Positions 21,626 through 32,900 of a stretch of 64,000 nucleotides of DNA are shown in pieces (position 1 is the first letter of the stretch; each line of letters begins with the position of its first letter). Location: assembly GCA_947652115.1 (NCBI GenBank), contig OX393568.1:5526641-5590640 (forward strand), in the 5' to 3' direction. Made by a program: the position numbers and the translations under genes. The notes beneath the pieces are model-generated. The model was not told the origin of the DNA. It saw nothing but the letters and a program-made list of their open reading frames with translations, and did no database searches. This DNA comes from Blastomussa wellsi (taxonomy: Eukaryota > Cnidaria > Anthozoa > Scleractinia > Plerogyridae).

Positions 21626-21829
21626 TTTGAACGCAGCAAAACCCGCGAATTTGATTTATATTTTAACACATCATTGGTTTGTAGTTACATGACCGAAATA
21701 CGGAGAAAGCGGAATCCGCTGGCACATCGCGGTCAAAATTAACTTAGGCTCTCCCCAGTTTTCCTCGTCATTTTAGTAGATTCCTCAGATACGGTCAGAT
21801 ACTGATACAGTGTGCGCTCAATTTACATA

Positions 21830-23800
21830 GTGCCAGTTTCCACTAATTGTCCATGGCGCTTTACAATAAATCCTAAGTTTAAAATCCTAAAATTAAAATC
21901 CTAATCATTTAAAAACTTAAAATCCTAAATCCTAAGAATTGAATGCGCTACATAATTAAAGTTACAAATAAAAGTAAAAACTACAAATCAAATGCACGCT
22001 TAAAAAGATGAGTCCAGAAAACTGCCTCGGAAGGTGAAAGTCTGATGTGGAGTGGTACTTCGTTCCAGAGCCTTGGTGCCGCCACGGAAAAAAGCCCTTT
22101 CACCAAACGTTTTACGACTTACTCTAGGCTCATTAAGCAACCTGTTGCTAAGATCTTAGTGTGCGACCAGAAATATTAAATCGCAGTAGGTCTCTAATGA
22201 AATCAGGGGCCAGTCCATTCAGAGCTTTGTAAGTTAGCAACAATATTTTGAAAATAATCCTAAAATGAAATGGCAACCAATGTAAGCTCGTTAGTGTGAT
22301 GTGTTCCTGCATTCTAGTCAAGGTAACAAGGCGAGCTGCTAAGTTCTGTACAAGCTGAAGTCTATTAATCAGATACTTTGGGAGACCGTACAGTAGGGCG
22401 TTACAAAAGTCCAGCGTGAACAATAGATATCGCCTAATTTTAGCTCTACCACGAATGCGGAAAAATGCGCTCTTGCAGGTTATTTTAACGTGTTCTTTGA
22501 AATCTAAACATTAATCGAATCCAACTCCTAAATTCCTGGCCTGTTTACTAGTCTTGATTACTTCTTCGCCAACTCGTATATAGCCGAGGGGTGGTCGTGG
22601 ACGATATTAGAGAGCTTAAGCAAACCACGACGAACGTCAACGAGAACGTCGCAAAACAAAAGATTTAATGAGCAGTACAATAGCTCTGCACGTGCGTTAT
22701 AATTCTTTGTATATTTCTCTGCCGTCCTCTGCAAAACAACAACGTGAAATGACCAAATTCTGACTACTTTGGAGAACGTGAACCTCGACGGCTTAATTTT
22801 CATTTTTCTGTTTGAAAATAAACGCGTCCTTTTATTTTCTACAAGACCTGCGTTTGAAAGCGATAGATGCACCGAATACATCAAGACAATTGCGAGATTC
22901 GTGCGTCAAGTATAAATTCATTTTTAAGCAGGCGTCGTCCTAGCCGTCGCCGTCGTCATTGCTTAAGCTCCCTACTTAGAACTAATAACCATGCAAAAAT
23001 TCAGTCTTATCCTGATTTAACTTAAGTTTGCTGCGCAGCATCCAGTCCCCAATGTCCTTAACACATGATTCTACTGCCATCTTTAAATTTGAGCTTGATA
23101 GGTGATTGGAACAGTTGGACGTAAACGACAAGTTTAACTGCGTGTTATCTGCATAGAGATGCAACGGTATGCTGTGCTCTCTGGCTATGTCACACAGTGG
23201 GCTCGTATAAAGGGAATACAACAAGGATCCCAGCACAGAGCCATGTGGTACCTCATACTGGTAAATTCTTCTTTTACAATTGGCGATTCTGTAGTCTAGA
23301 TAACAAAATCGAATGATCGACAGTATCAAATGCAGCCGATAAATCGAGCCATAATAAAATAACCGATCTGTTATTTTCAATTAATAGCCTTCAAAATATC
23401 ATTTTGAACTCTCACAAGCGCAGTCTCTGTACTATGATGAGATTTATATGCCGACTGAAATTCTTCTGATAAGCCTTCATTATCTTAAGGTGGTTCGTTG
23501 ATTGTGCTGCGATTGCTTTCTCCGTAACTTTGGATAGAAAATATAAATTCGAGATAGGACGAAAGTTAGAAAATAGTTCATGATCAGACCCACTCTTTTT
23601 CAACAACGGCTTCAACATGGTAACCTTGAATCTATCAGGTACTTGGCCATTTGTAAGAGACAAATTAACTATACGAGTGATTGGAAAATGACAAAAGCTC
23701 ATTCTTGGGGAACTATACAGAGCGCATAGACCAAAAAAGAAATTATCATAGTATTTTTTGCAAACTTTAGAGGACACTTCTATCTAGGATACGAGGAACT
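21830..23800 (-). mobile_element. CR1/L2-like LINE, RT to 3' end, split by a MITE
   Basis: RT fingers are at about 23480-23777 (NFRPISNLYFLSKVTEKAI). Palm is at about 22990-23400 with WLDLSAAFDTVDHSILL and the catalytic box changed to YADNTQL (usually YADDTQL). KLKLNQDKTEFL precedes the inserted element at 22608-22974. Reading then resumes with YIRVGEEVIKTSKQARNLGV, LDFCNALLYGLPKYLINRLQ and HWLPFHFRIIFKILLLTYKA, and ends SVAAPRLWNEVPLHIRLSPS before TAG at 21981-21983. The 5' endonuclease is missing. Frameshifts and the D-to-N change make it inactive. Confidence 0.87.
22608..22974. mobile_element. MITE with GAGCTTAAGCAA termini inside the LINE
   Basis: Inverted ends AGAGAGCTTAAGCAA and TTGCTTAAGCTCCC with TA on both outer sides suggest a Tc1/mariner-type (TA) target. 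The LINE coding sequence is recovered on each side, which defines the insertion. Inside are GACGACG-rich subterminal runs. No transposase is seen. Confidence 0.75.
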
Positions 23801-23844
23801 GAAAATGCCTAGTTGCTCTTTGGCATTTTCGAGAAGTTTTACCC

Positions 23845-24070
23845 ATGCACTTGTGGCCACTTGTGCAATGGACGTGGCTCCCCCACCACCCTCGGGTATA
23901 TACTATCACAGAGGGGGTAAGTTTCTATAGAAACTGTGGTGCTGCGTCGGTGGGAAGTATAACAATGAATGACGAAGGGCTAACGCTCGAAACGTCAGCT
24001 CTTGAATCTCTTTACGGTGGCCAATTCACATTATCAACCCAGTTGATAAAACCAAATTATATGTTTATGT
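23845..24070 (+). mobile_element. Penelope-like element terminal region
   Basis: The sequence AACGCTCGAAACGTCAGC, followed by TCTCTTTACGGTGGCC and CCCAGTTGATAAAACC, recurs at 51533-51625 next to a GIY-YIG domain. This marks both as ends of the same Penelope-like family. Confidence 0.6.
23965..24002 (+). ncRNA. Hammerhead-ribozyme-like motif (degenerate)
   Basis: UGACGA (UGANGA box), stem GGGC/GCUC with loop UAAC, then GAAAC-GUC. The base before UGANGA is A rather than C and stem I pairing is poor. Such minimal hammerheads with tiny stem III are known in Penelope-like retroelements. Probably weak or inactive in this copy. Confidence 0.5.
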
Positions 24071-24129
24071 CCTATCACATACCAGTTCGTAGGGTTGATT
24101 TGCACTTGTGGATGCGATATATTTAGCGC

Positions 24130-24472
24130 TATTGGCGGCGATGCAAACATCTAGAACGCGCGCAACAAACTGCAAAGGACTAGGCGATCATTAGTCTCAG
24201 TTCCCCTTGTCACCAGCATCCTGGATCATCGGGCAAATAGCAAATAAAAACAAGAGATAATTCGCGCGACTGTATGTCCCGCTTGCGTTTTTAGTTTTCC
24301 GCTCGGCAGTCTCTAGTAATGGATCTGTTGAAAGTCTATGATAGATCTGAGTTCAGCGAAAAGACTAAATTAAAGCAGCAAGGGGAAAACAAATATTAAT
24401 TTCTAAGGATTATAATCATGGTTTAATAAAATTCATTTCTGACATGTTTATTTATTCAGTTGGCGAATTCCA
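24130..24472. other. Intergenic, nothing recognised
   Basis: No coding segment, tRNA-like head or clear palindrome was found between the Penelope fragment and the 24480 MITE. Confidence 0.5.
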
Positions 24473-24479
24473 CCCTAGT

Positions 24480-24929
24480 CACAGGCAGCCCAAGCTCACG
24501 TTGTGATCAGGATCATATTGCATAATAGCTGTCATGGCAAAAATATAAGAGTTTGTATGGGAATATTTTACAACACCTTTTAGCAAACCGAAATACTGCC
24601 AAATCTTAAATAAAATTGCCTTACCTTACTTTCACTGTGTTTTTATTCTTATCTGAACGGTTATTTTGCCGATTCTTGGCCATTTAGGCGAGTTAGTGGG
24701 GAACCCAGAAAGCGATAACTCGCCTAAATGGCAAAGAAGCGGCAAAATAAGCGTGCAGACAAGAATAAAAACAGTGAAAGTAAGGTAAGTCAATTTTATT
24801 TAAAAATTGGCAGTATTTCGGCTTGCTAAAAGGTGTTGTAAATTATTCTCATACAAACTGTTATATTTTTGCCATGACAGCTATTATGCAGTATGATCCT
24901 GATCACAACGTGAGCTTGGGCTGCCTGTG
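24480..24929. mobile_element. 450-bp foldback MITE with CCCTAGT target duplication
   Basis: The ends CACAGGCAGCCCAAGCTCAC and GTGAGCTTGGGCTGCCTGTG are perfect inverted repeats, and the arms continue for about 200 bp each. Seven bases CCCTAGT flank both sides (24473-24479, 24930-24936). The element ends about 170 bp past the GABA-B stop codon and may lie in its 3' UTR. A duplication of about 8 bp would suit hAT; this is not certain. Confidence 0.82.
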
Positions 24930-25106
24930 CCCTAGTCTGTAAGTAAGCTCTCTTGGGGAAGAGGGAGTGGGGAGGGGAGGGGATGTCACTTTGCAGAAAA
25001 GGGAACTTGCTCGTAGACTAACTCCGCCAATTTTTGTCGTTCATTTCGCCTTCATCGAAAATAGTTGAATGAGCACTCGATGGCAGCTCAGTCTATTAAC
25101 AATGGT

Positions 25107-26381
25107 TTAAACAAAAAAAGTTTTCTCTATTCTGTCGTTTTTCTTCTTGTCCTTTTTCCTCTGTAGCTTTTTCTTATAAACCGGGACATCTTGAACATTT
25201 CCTCCGTTAGCAACAGGCTCCTTTGCTACATCACTCACGTCATGTAAGTCTGAGTCATGTGTCTCTGCTTCCATTGACTTCATCTTTCCTTTATGTTCAC
25301 CAACAATAGCCATGGTTTCTGCCAAGGAGATTTTTATTTCCGAATTGTTTACGTGTAGTTTGCTTTCTATCTTATCCGTCCTTGGCAAACCGTCATTTTG
25401 ATCAGGGAACGAATTTTGCAGCGGAGGTCGAATTCCTTCAAGTATGCAATCCGATTTTGGAGAAAATATCGAGTCATCCAGTTTTGCTGAAAAAAACTGA
25501 CCATGACAAAGCGTTGGCGTTTCGACAACTGGCGCGTCATTATGATCACTTGTGATCGGGTCTCTTATATGTTGATCAGCCTTGAGCCCTATCTGTTCTC
25601 CGACTCCATGAGACTTACGTGAAGAGGAGCCGTTTGGGACATCATTTCCAAAGTCTCCGTCCTGGGGAGAATTCGTAGTCCCAAGATCAAATTCATGCGC
25701 ACTTTCCGCAATAAGCGTCAGATTCCAATTCGGAATGACTGCAGCTTCAATAAAATCACGCTTCGTTTGTTCTTTTGTATCTAGCGATGTAAAAAGTTCT
25801 GTGTTTACCAAATTGCCATTTGTAGAATCGCACATTTCATTCGTAGTATCCTCTGTGGTTTTTGAACAAGTTGAATTGTTTGAAGATGGTCTAAAAGTAA
25901 AAATTGGGTCTCCGGACTTGATATCACAAATTTCTTCCTCTTCATCTCCGCTGAAACCTGCATTAGTTCTTTCACCAATATCGGAAGCTTCCTTCTCCGA
26001 TTCGCAGCCATCAATGTTGTCTCTTCGAATTGTATCCGGACTGATTGTGGGTATGGATTCACTTGCCTCGGATTGCGGCGACTCTGGTCTACTTACATTA
26101 CCAGCGTCAGTAACCGTTAGCGCTATACCAGCTTTGGAGTCCCTAGTGTAGAGTCCCTGTCTCTTGCCAACACCATCGAAACTAAATCTTTTCACTTTCT
26201 CCTTTGCTAGAGGGCTAATTGGTGCTCTTTTCTTCTCACCCAAGACGCTTCCGTTTCGACTGTACAGCTGTAAGTCGCTAGATGACTGAGAGCGACCTAT
26301 TGGAGGTGGACGACTAAGGGAGGAGGGGCCGAATGAGCCGGGCCTGCGGGCTCCGAGGTCAACACTGAGAAGCTGCTGAAG
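25107..26381 (-). CDS. GABA-B-like exon 16: disordered C-terminal tail and stop
   Basis: The acceptor is TCTCTCTCAACAG|. The exon has 424 codons rich in S, D, E and N, starting LQQLLSVDLGARRPGSFG and ending in a lysine-rich run KKKLQRKKDKKKNDR before the stop. It has no known domain; it is probably a scaffold or phosphorylation region. Confidence 0.88.
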   Translation of the reverse strand, partial: LQQLLSVDLGARRPGSFGPSSLSRPPPIGRSQSSSDLQLYSRNGSVLGEKKRAPISPLAKEKVKRFSFDGVGKRQGLYTRDSKAGIALTVTDAGNVSRPESPQSEASESIPTISPDTIRRDNIDGCESEKEASDIGERTNAGFSGDEEEEICDIKSGDPIFTFRPSSNNSTCSKTTEDTTNEMCDSTNGNLVNTELFTSLDTKEQTKRDFIEAAVIPNWNLTLIAESAHEFDLGTTNSPQDGDFGNDVPNGSSSRKSHGVGEQIGLKADQHIRDPITSDHNDAPVVETPTLCHGQFFSAKLDDSIFSPKSDCILEGIRPPLQNSFPDQNDGLPRTDKIESKLHVNNSEIKISLAETMAIVGEHKGKMKSMEAETHDSDLHDVSDVAKEPVANGGNVQDVPVYKKKLQRKKDKKKNDRIEKTFFV

Positions 26382-26895
26382 CTGTTGAGAGAGAAAAATT
26401 ATGTCCTAACGTCAACATACAAATTCTCTTTACTGGTTTCCATAAATTCAACTAAGAGGAAGTTGGAATAATTTGTTTACACATCATCAAGATAATGTCT
26501 CAATAGTTTTTAAAGAGCTTACGTCACAACATTTTGAGCCTTTTTTTTGCGACGCACAATGTATAGGAAACCTCAAAATAATAGTTTATTAGAAAAATAC
26601 CAAAGAGGTGATATTTAAGCAAAACGGAACAAGGATAGTGAAAGGAGCTACATTTTTCAAAATTGTCATTTGTAATCCGTCTCAATCTTCTCCACCCTCA
26701 ACTATCGTTGTTTCTGTTTTGTTCACAGTATCACCAGCTCTTTGGTGTTTTTCTTCCTTAGCAAACTGTTAGATCGTAACGTAGCTCCTTTAAAAATAGA
26801 GAAGATTGAGGCTGTTTCATTTACAATATTTGTTTACGTATTTACAGTGTCCCCAATTAGCACAGTAGTGCTAAATACATTGACACTTAAATAAA

Positions 26896-26934
<39 letters not shown>

Positions 26935-29900
26935 GTATTAGAAATTAGCAACTTTTCAAGTTGTAGAATTTGACAAAAAAACGGAATTAATTGCGCTCGA
27001 CTCTCACCTCTCTAAGATCTTTGGAAACCTTCCTATCTTCATTCTGTTTCCTATGTAAGCGAGGAGTGACGTCACACCAAACTGAATTCAAAATGCTGAC
27101 TTCCCCTAACTGTTTTTTCAGCTCCGAATTTTCCTTCAATAGACGCGAAACTTTCTCAGCCTCGTCGCTTGGCGCATTCTTGATGTTCAGCTCGACAATT
27201 TTCCTGTTCAACTGAGCGTTTTCGTGCAACACTTTAGCCAGTTTACCAGCCTCGGAAATCCTCGCTTCTTGAAGCTTCTTTTTAAGATCTTTATTCTCTG
27301 CTTTGAGTACCAACAAGGGATCGGCCAACTCCGAAAATAACGCCCCAAGATCCAGCGATTGGCGTTGCAAGTAAGGCCCGGAGAAAGAACTCGAGCGGCG
27401 CCTTCTTCTCTTTCGAACGCACATTTCTTGATAGGTGTGACATGTGACCGAACGCTTACTGAGTTTTGGTCGTGGTGATGGCGCTGGAGCTGGCTGAGTG
27501 AAAGATATTCCATCTCTGCCATTTTCAACTGGGTCGGCGATCCTAACGGACAGATTCGGTGTGTTGCTCTCTCCATGTTCAACCTTTATTGCTCGTATTT
27601 CATGCTTCAGCGTGGCTATCTCTTCCTGGAGTCTTGTGACCACGTCAGGTTCATTTACAGACTGTATGGATCCGTTATTTGACATTGGTGGGCTGGCTGT
27701 GGCTCCGCTCATGGCGGATAAACTATAAAGTCTTGACCGCTCCTCTACATTATTCTTCAGCTTGATTATCTACGGCAAAAACATTAGAAGAATTATTTAA
27801 GAGGCTTACTCAAGTTTATTTATGTGATTCTCTTGCATACAAACAAAATAGAATTAACTTTTTTGGATAGGCACAATCACTGGTAGGCTCGATTTCCGCC
27901 GCTCTCTCGAGTCCGGTCTTCGTTCCTCCCCGAGAAGAGACGGCTGGACGCGTGAGCGGCCATCCATGTCTGTGACGTATTTGAAAAACAAATAATTAAT
28001 GCATTCTCAGATGTCACCGGATGTGAATTAGGACTCGGAAAGCAAGCCTAAATGTACACACGCGCCAATACCAGCAACTTGTTCTTGCTCTTATTTCGAT
28101 GTTGCCATCGAAAAGTCAAAGCTAGCGCTTTGAAAAGCTCCGAGAAGATACAAAAACTATTCATCGCCAGTCGAAGGAAAAGTTTGAAACGAATAATAGA
28201 AAAGCGTGGCGTACCTTCTCGCCCAGTGTTGTCGCGTCAACAAAATCTCTTCGCCATGCAGCAGATCAAGGAAGAGTGAAGGCCGCAAAAAGCCTTTCTT
28301 CGGTTATCGATTCAAACAACGTGATAGCTAAATTGTTCTTTTAATATTTCAAGCAATTGTTACTAGGTACGAGTCGGGGAGGAAAAGTGTGGAATTGCCA
28401 ATAACGATCACCATGGGCTACGGTCTAAAACCAACCACAAATACTAAAAGTATCAAACAGAAATCTCATCTTGTTATATTTCTCTGTGGATCTTTCATTT
28501 TCTCGACTTTAAAGCGCTTCAAAATACGATCACACGCCAAACCAAATCACTCCTTCGCATCCGTCATTCTGAAAATCTGCTTTGAAGAAATAATTTATGC
28601 GGCCTTCGCAGCCTGCTCGATTTGAGCAGGCGACCTCCTGATTGGCGGAAATCAACAATGGCATTCTCACGCGTCCAGCCGTGAGTTCGGGGAGGAGCGC
28701 GGGCTCCGGTTCCCGAACAGCGGCTGGTGATCGAGCCTAAATCACTGGTGGTCCAAGTAGTTTACTTGTGGTCCCTGGAAAATAAACAAATAGACGCAAA
28801 GAAACAGAAACGCGTAAAAATTCCGAACAGGCTGGAGGCTGACCAGTTGGTTATTTACAAGGCGTGGAGGAATTGAACTCAGGCCATCGAACACAAATCC
28901 ATCTAGTCTCTAGCGACAGGAAGGGGGACTTGTACCCGGGACCTCCGCATTGCAATTCCAGCGCCCTAAACCACTAGGCCACGCTACCTCCTTAAATCCC
29001 GATAAGAGAAATAAGCTTACAACTGTATACCAATACATCAGAAACTACAGCCTTACGGATTGTAATAAATACAATAAAACCTGTTAAAATCAAATTGACT
29101 ACAAGGCCGGCACTACGACAAAAGGGTAAAATTTATTACATGAACTGAACACGCATATCGCTACGCTACGAGAGTTACACATTAAAGTTTACCTGTGATA
29201 AGGCTCATATTCGGCTGTTATGTTATATTGTCAATGGATCGCATCATGAAAATAGAGCCTGGACGATGGACGACAGGCGTCCTGTTACATACATACCCCA
29301 CCGTACCCCCCGTCATACTCTCACCCTACCACACACCTGCAACTTCAGAATGCTTGTAAAATTCCTGCACTTACCTTGGGGACGAAGAGTAAGCACAAAG
29401 TCACTGTAGTAGGAAGGAGCAAGAAAAATGATAGACACGCTACCAAGGTGTCCACGTGCCCATCTATCAGGAAGGCCAGCGGTATACCCACTATAACACA
29501 TAGTACTATGTTGTATATGCTCATGCACACGAAACGCGAGTCATTGAGTGAGTGGACTTTGGCCTTGCGTGTGACCCACGCGATAAAGCAGCCAATCAGC
29601 AACAAGAGGACTTTATAACCAAGGAGAATGTACAGCCACGTGGTGTAGTAATTGGAAGTACAGTGTTGACGTTGTGAGATAATTCTTAAATGAGGTTCAT
29701 CTCTTGCCTACGAAAAAATAAATGATTATCTTACTGATCATACTAGTTGGCAGAATCAGGGCACATTTACCGTTGTGATCGTGCGGTACTATTTTCTCAT
29801 ACGAAATTGGCGGAGAAAAATCCGTGAACTGCGTGGCACTTGTACTAATACGCAATAAAATGTTAATCAACGTTCTCTCTAAAGAGCAAAAAACTGCCAT

Positions 29901-32900
29901 AGTTGACTTTGAAGGCCAGACGTTTCGGGCATAGCCCTTCATCAGTGGATGTCCGTTGATTTCAGTTAGAAAACTAGCTTGCGCCATGAAGTTAGCTTAA
30001 GTATAAAGGAGCGCGCGCTAGGGATCAGCAAGCAACGACCTAAAAAATCTAAAGTCAGAGTTCATTCCGCGCGGCTGACTGGTACCCAGTTTGAAGATCA
30101 GGCGCATCTTCTGGTGTTTGTATTGTTTGTTACTGTCGCAGAGCACACTTACTTACCCGTACTTGTACTTGTACATCTTGGAGGGTATGACAATTCGTGC
30201 TATTTTCTCATAACCCACTTTGTTTTGCTTTGTATTGTTGTTATGGGGAGAATTTAGCTATTAATCAGTATTCACTGACCTGTGACTGTAAGTTAGTTGT
30301 TACTATCTCAGGTGTGTCCACTCCAATCCACAGCGACATCACCAAAATGTCAACCAACACCAGAATTACCAAAACGCCAAGAAGTTCCTTGTACTTGAAT
30401 ATCTAAACAAACAGGAATTTTGAACATGATGATCTTCGACGGAGTCGTAAGTATTACAGTCTAGGCAAAATCAAATCCAGGCAATTGTAAGCAGTTTCCA
30501 ATTCCGCTTATGACTCCGTCGCTTATGATGAAGTGAAGACTAGGTTGTCGGAGTCGCAAGCAGAAAGAAACTGCTCGGGGTGCCTGAGCGGAAAAGCACT
30601 GTGATTTGTATATTCCTCCGTTTCGGCGGTGATTGAATCGACCAGAACCTTGGGATAGTTCGCAGCTCTCTAGAACCTCTAATTTCATTGGATCTTAATA
30701 GCACACAGCTCTACTTGTTTTAGGGCCAGGCATTATTACTGTTGTTTGTTTATCATTTTTTCAGCCAATACTGTGGGACCTTGTAAATTAAAGAGCTGCA
30801 CCACCCCAGAACTGTACCTTTGGGTTTCACGTTCCGCTGGCTAAACGTAACGCGGGCTCTGGGGTCGATTGGCGAGTTTTCACTAACAAAGTCGCGGAAC
30901 TGGAAGATGGAACGTTCTGTTTCTTCCTACTCTGATAATTTCCATCGTGCTTATGATCGACTCCGCTTGCAACTCAAATTTTCCATTTTCACCAGATCGT
31001 AAGCGCTCATATGATTTCGCTTTCAACACCCACTCCGTTGCTATTGAAAAATAGCGAATGATGAGTTTATAAGAGAAAGGGAGTCATGCTGTACGGCACA
31101 ACCTTCTAACATACCTTTCGTTTGGGTTTAACATTGCTGAAGATCTGATATACTCGCCACATTTTTGAAAACATTCCACCAACAGCTAAACTGTAACCAA
31201 TAGAAAGGATATAACCTCGGGCCTGCAATGGGGATAAAGACATCGTTTAACAAAAGTGGTTACCGAGCGCGGGAAAGGCACATTAAATTAAGGAAAGTGT
31301 ATTTCTGTTGCTTGGTTTCTTTCAGCACATGTTGATTTGTTCAGTTGCATGTGCGAGCGTACTTCATATTCCTATTGTGCACGCTGATGACGAAGCCAAA
31401 TGTTCTCCAAAGCATGGCAGAGGAAATTTTTATACCGCCCTGTTAAATGTTATAAAATAATTGATTCACGTGTTAGCAGTGCGTTCATCAAGATATGAAG
31501 GACATGGGAAGTTTGAAGAGCACTCAAGAAGCTAGAGTTAGTCTCGGTTATATCGCGTCGATCAACACTTACGCATATTTCGTGCTTTCCCAAACTTCCC
31601 GCGTATTAAATGTCTCGATGAACGCACGCTGATGCATGAAATTAAGTCACTCCTGCCTCGTCGTATTAGCATCTTCTTGGACGAGAACAGAGCGCCTTTG
31701 CTGTGATTGATTAGATAAGAAGAGTTAGTTGTACGAGCTTCGTAAACCAATTACATGAGTCCAGCAAATGCTAAACGAGATTAGGAAAGCAGAAAATTGT
31801 TCAGAAGACAGCAGTATCAAATAGGACTAAATACGTGTCACAGGCATCACAGCAATTACAGACACGTAATCGAAAAAAACACTTGAATCACTTACAGTAA
31901 CTCGCTATCATAAAAGTGTTTCAAAGCAAATTGCCCTCTGTATTCTTACCATGCATAATCCAGCAAGTGAACTTGTATCCACTCGTTTTCCGTCAATGGC
32001 GATCATATACACAGACAGGTAGATCAACACGCAGCCAAGGAGAATAAGGTTATTCAGGTTTGGGCTTGATAGCTTGATATAGCTGTAAAGAATGTTTGTC
32101 AACAGACGGATAAATGTATCGTGATCAAGGGAAAAGAATAACATCAGTTAACGTCGTAGGAAATCCAACAACAATGATGGATTTGATTTTGTTGAAAGTA
32201 TTCGACAAATGACAGGAGTCCATTAAGAACGATGACGAGAATGGATTATAAGATTGACGAATTTTGAAAATCATGAGATCTCCTTTATTCTTTTCAAGAG
32301 AAAGCGATTTACTAAAGCATCTCTCTAAAAATTAAATCAACTACTTTTTCAATTTTATAAATTCTTTTCTTTAGGTAGTCAAAAACAACATTCTCATGCT
32401 TGGGAAAGTTTTGCATCATTTGGACTTGCTTTAACATTTCCAGGAGAATTGTTTTATCAGGTAGGAGAAATGTTTCGACTGGGGAGCCGTGGAGTAGCAA
32501 TTGACAGAGAATTGCAGTCCCCGAGAAGTTAGTGACCCTGGTGTGAGAATGCAGTTTCGTCTCGAAGTTGATTAACATCAGTGTCAGTCAGCGGACATAC
32601 CTGTGCTTTCGTCGTGCAATGTTGAACCACAAGAAGTACAGCGCTAACAGAATGCCACCGCTCGCCAAAATAACGATGACGCAAAACAATGGCGTAGAAA
32701 CATACTGCACCTCATATACGATAACCTTGCCATCTGTAGGGTTTGAGCCACCTTAAATAAAAAATAATAAAAACGATAAGAAATTTGCTTTACAAAGACA
32801 TGTATTTCAGACTTGACTACATTTGTCTTTGTTTTACTTGAAAGAAGTTTGCTATACAACCCCTGAATTCGTTGAGATGTTTCTGTATAATTCTCGCTAC

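Noticed and set aside
8282..26933. CRISPR-like or regularly spaced direct repeats
   Set aside because: The only regular arrays are microsatellites, LTR units and a minisatellite; nothing has repeat-spacer structure, and this is eukaryotic DNA.
28860..28995. Possible functional tRNA gene
   Set aside because: A- and B-box words are present but the acceptor and anticodon stems do not pair; SINE head is the better reading.
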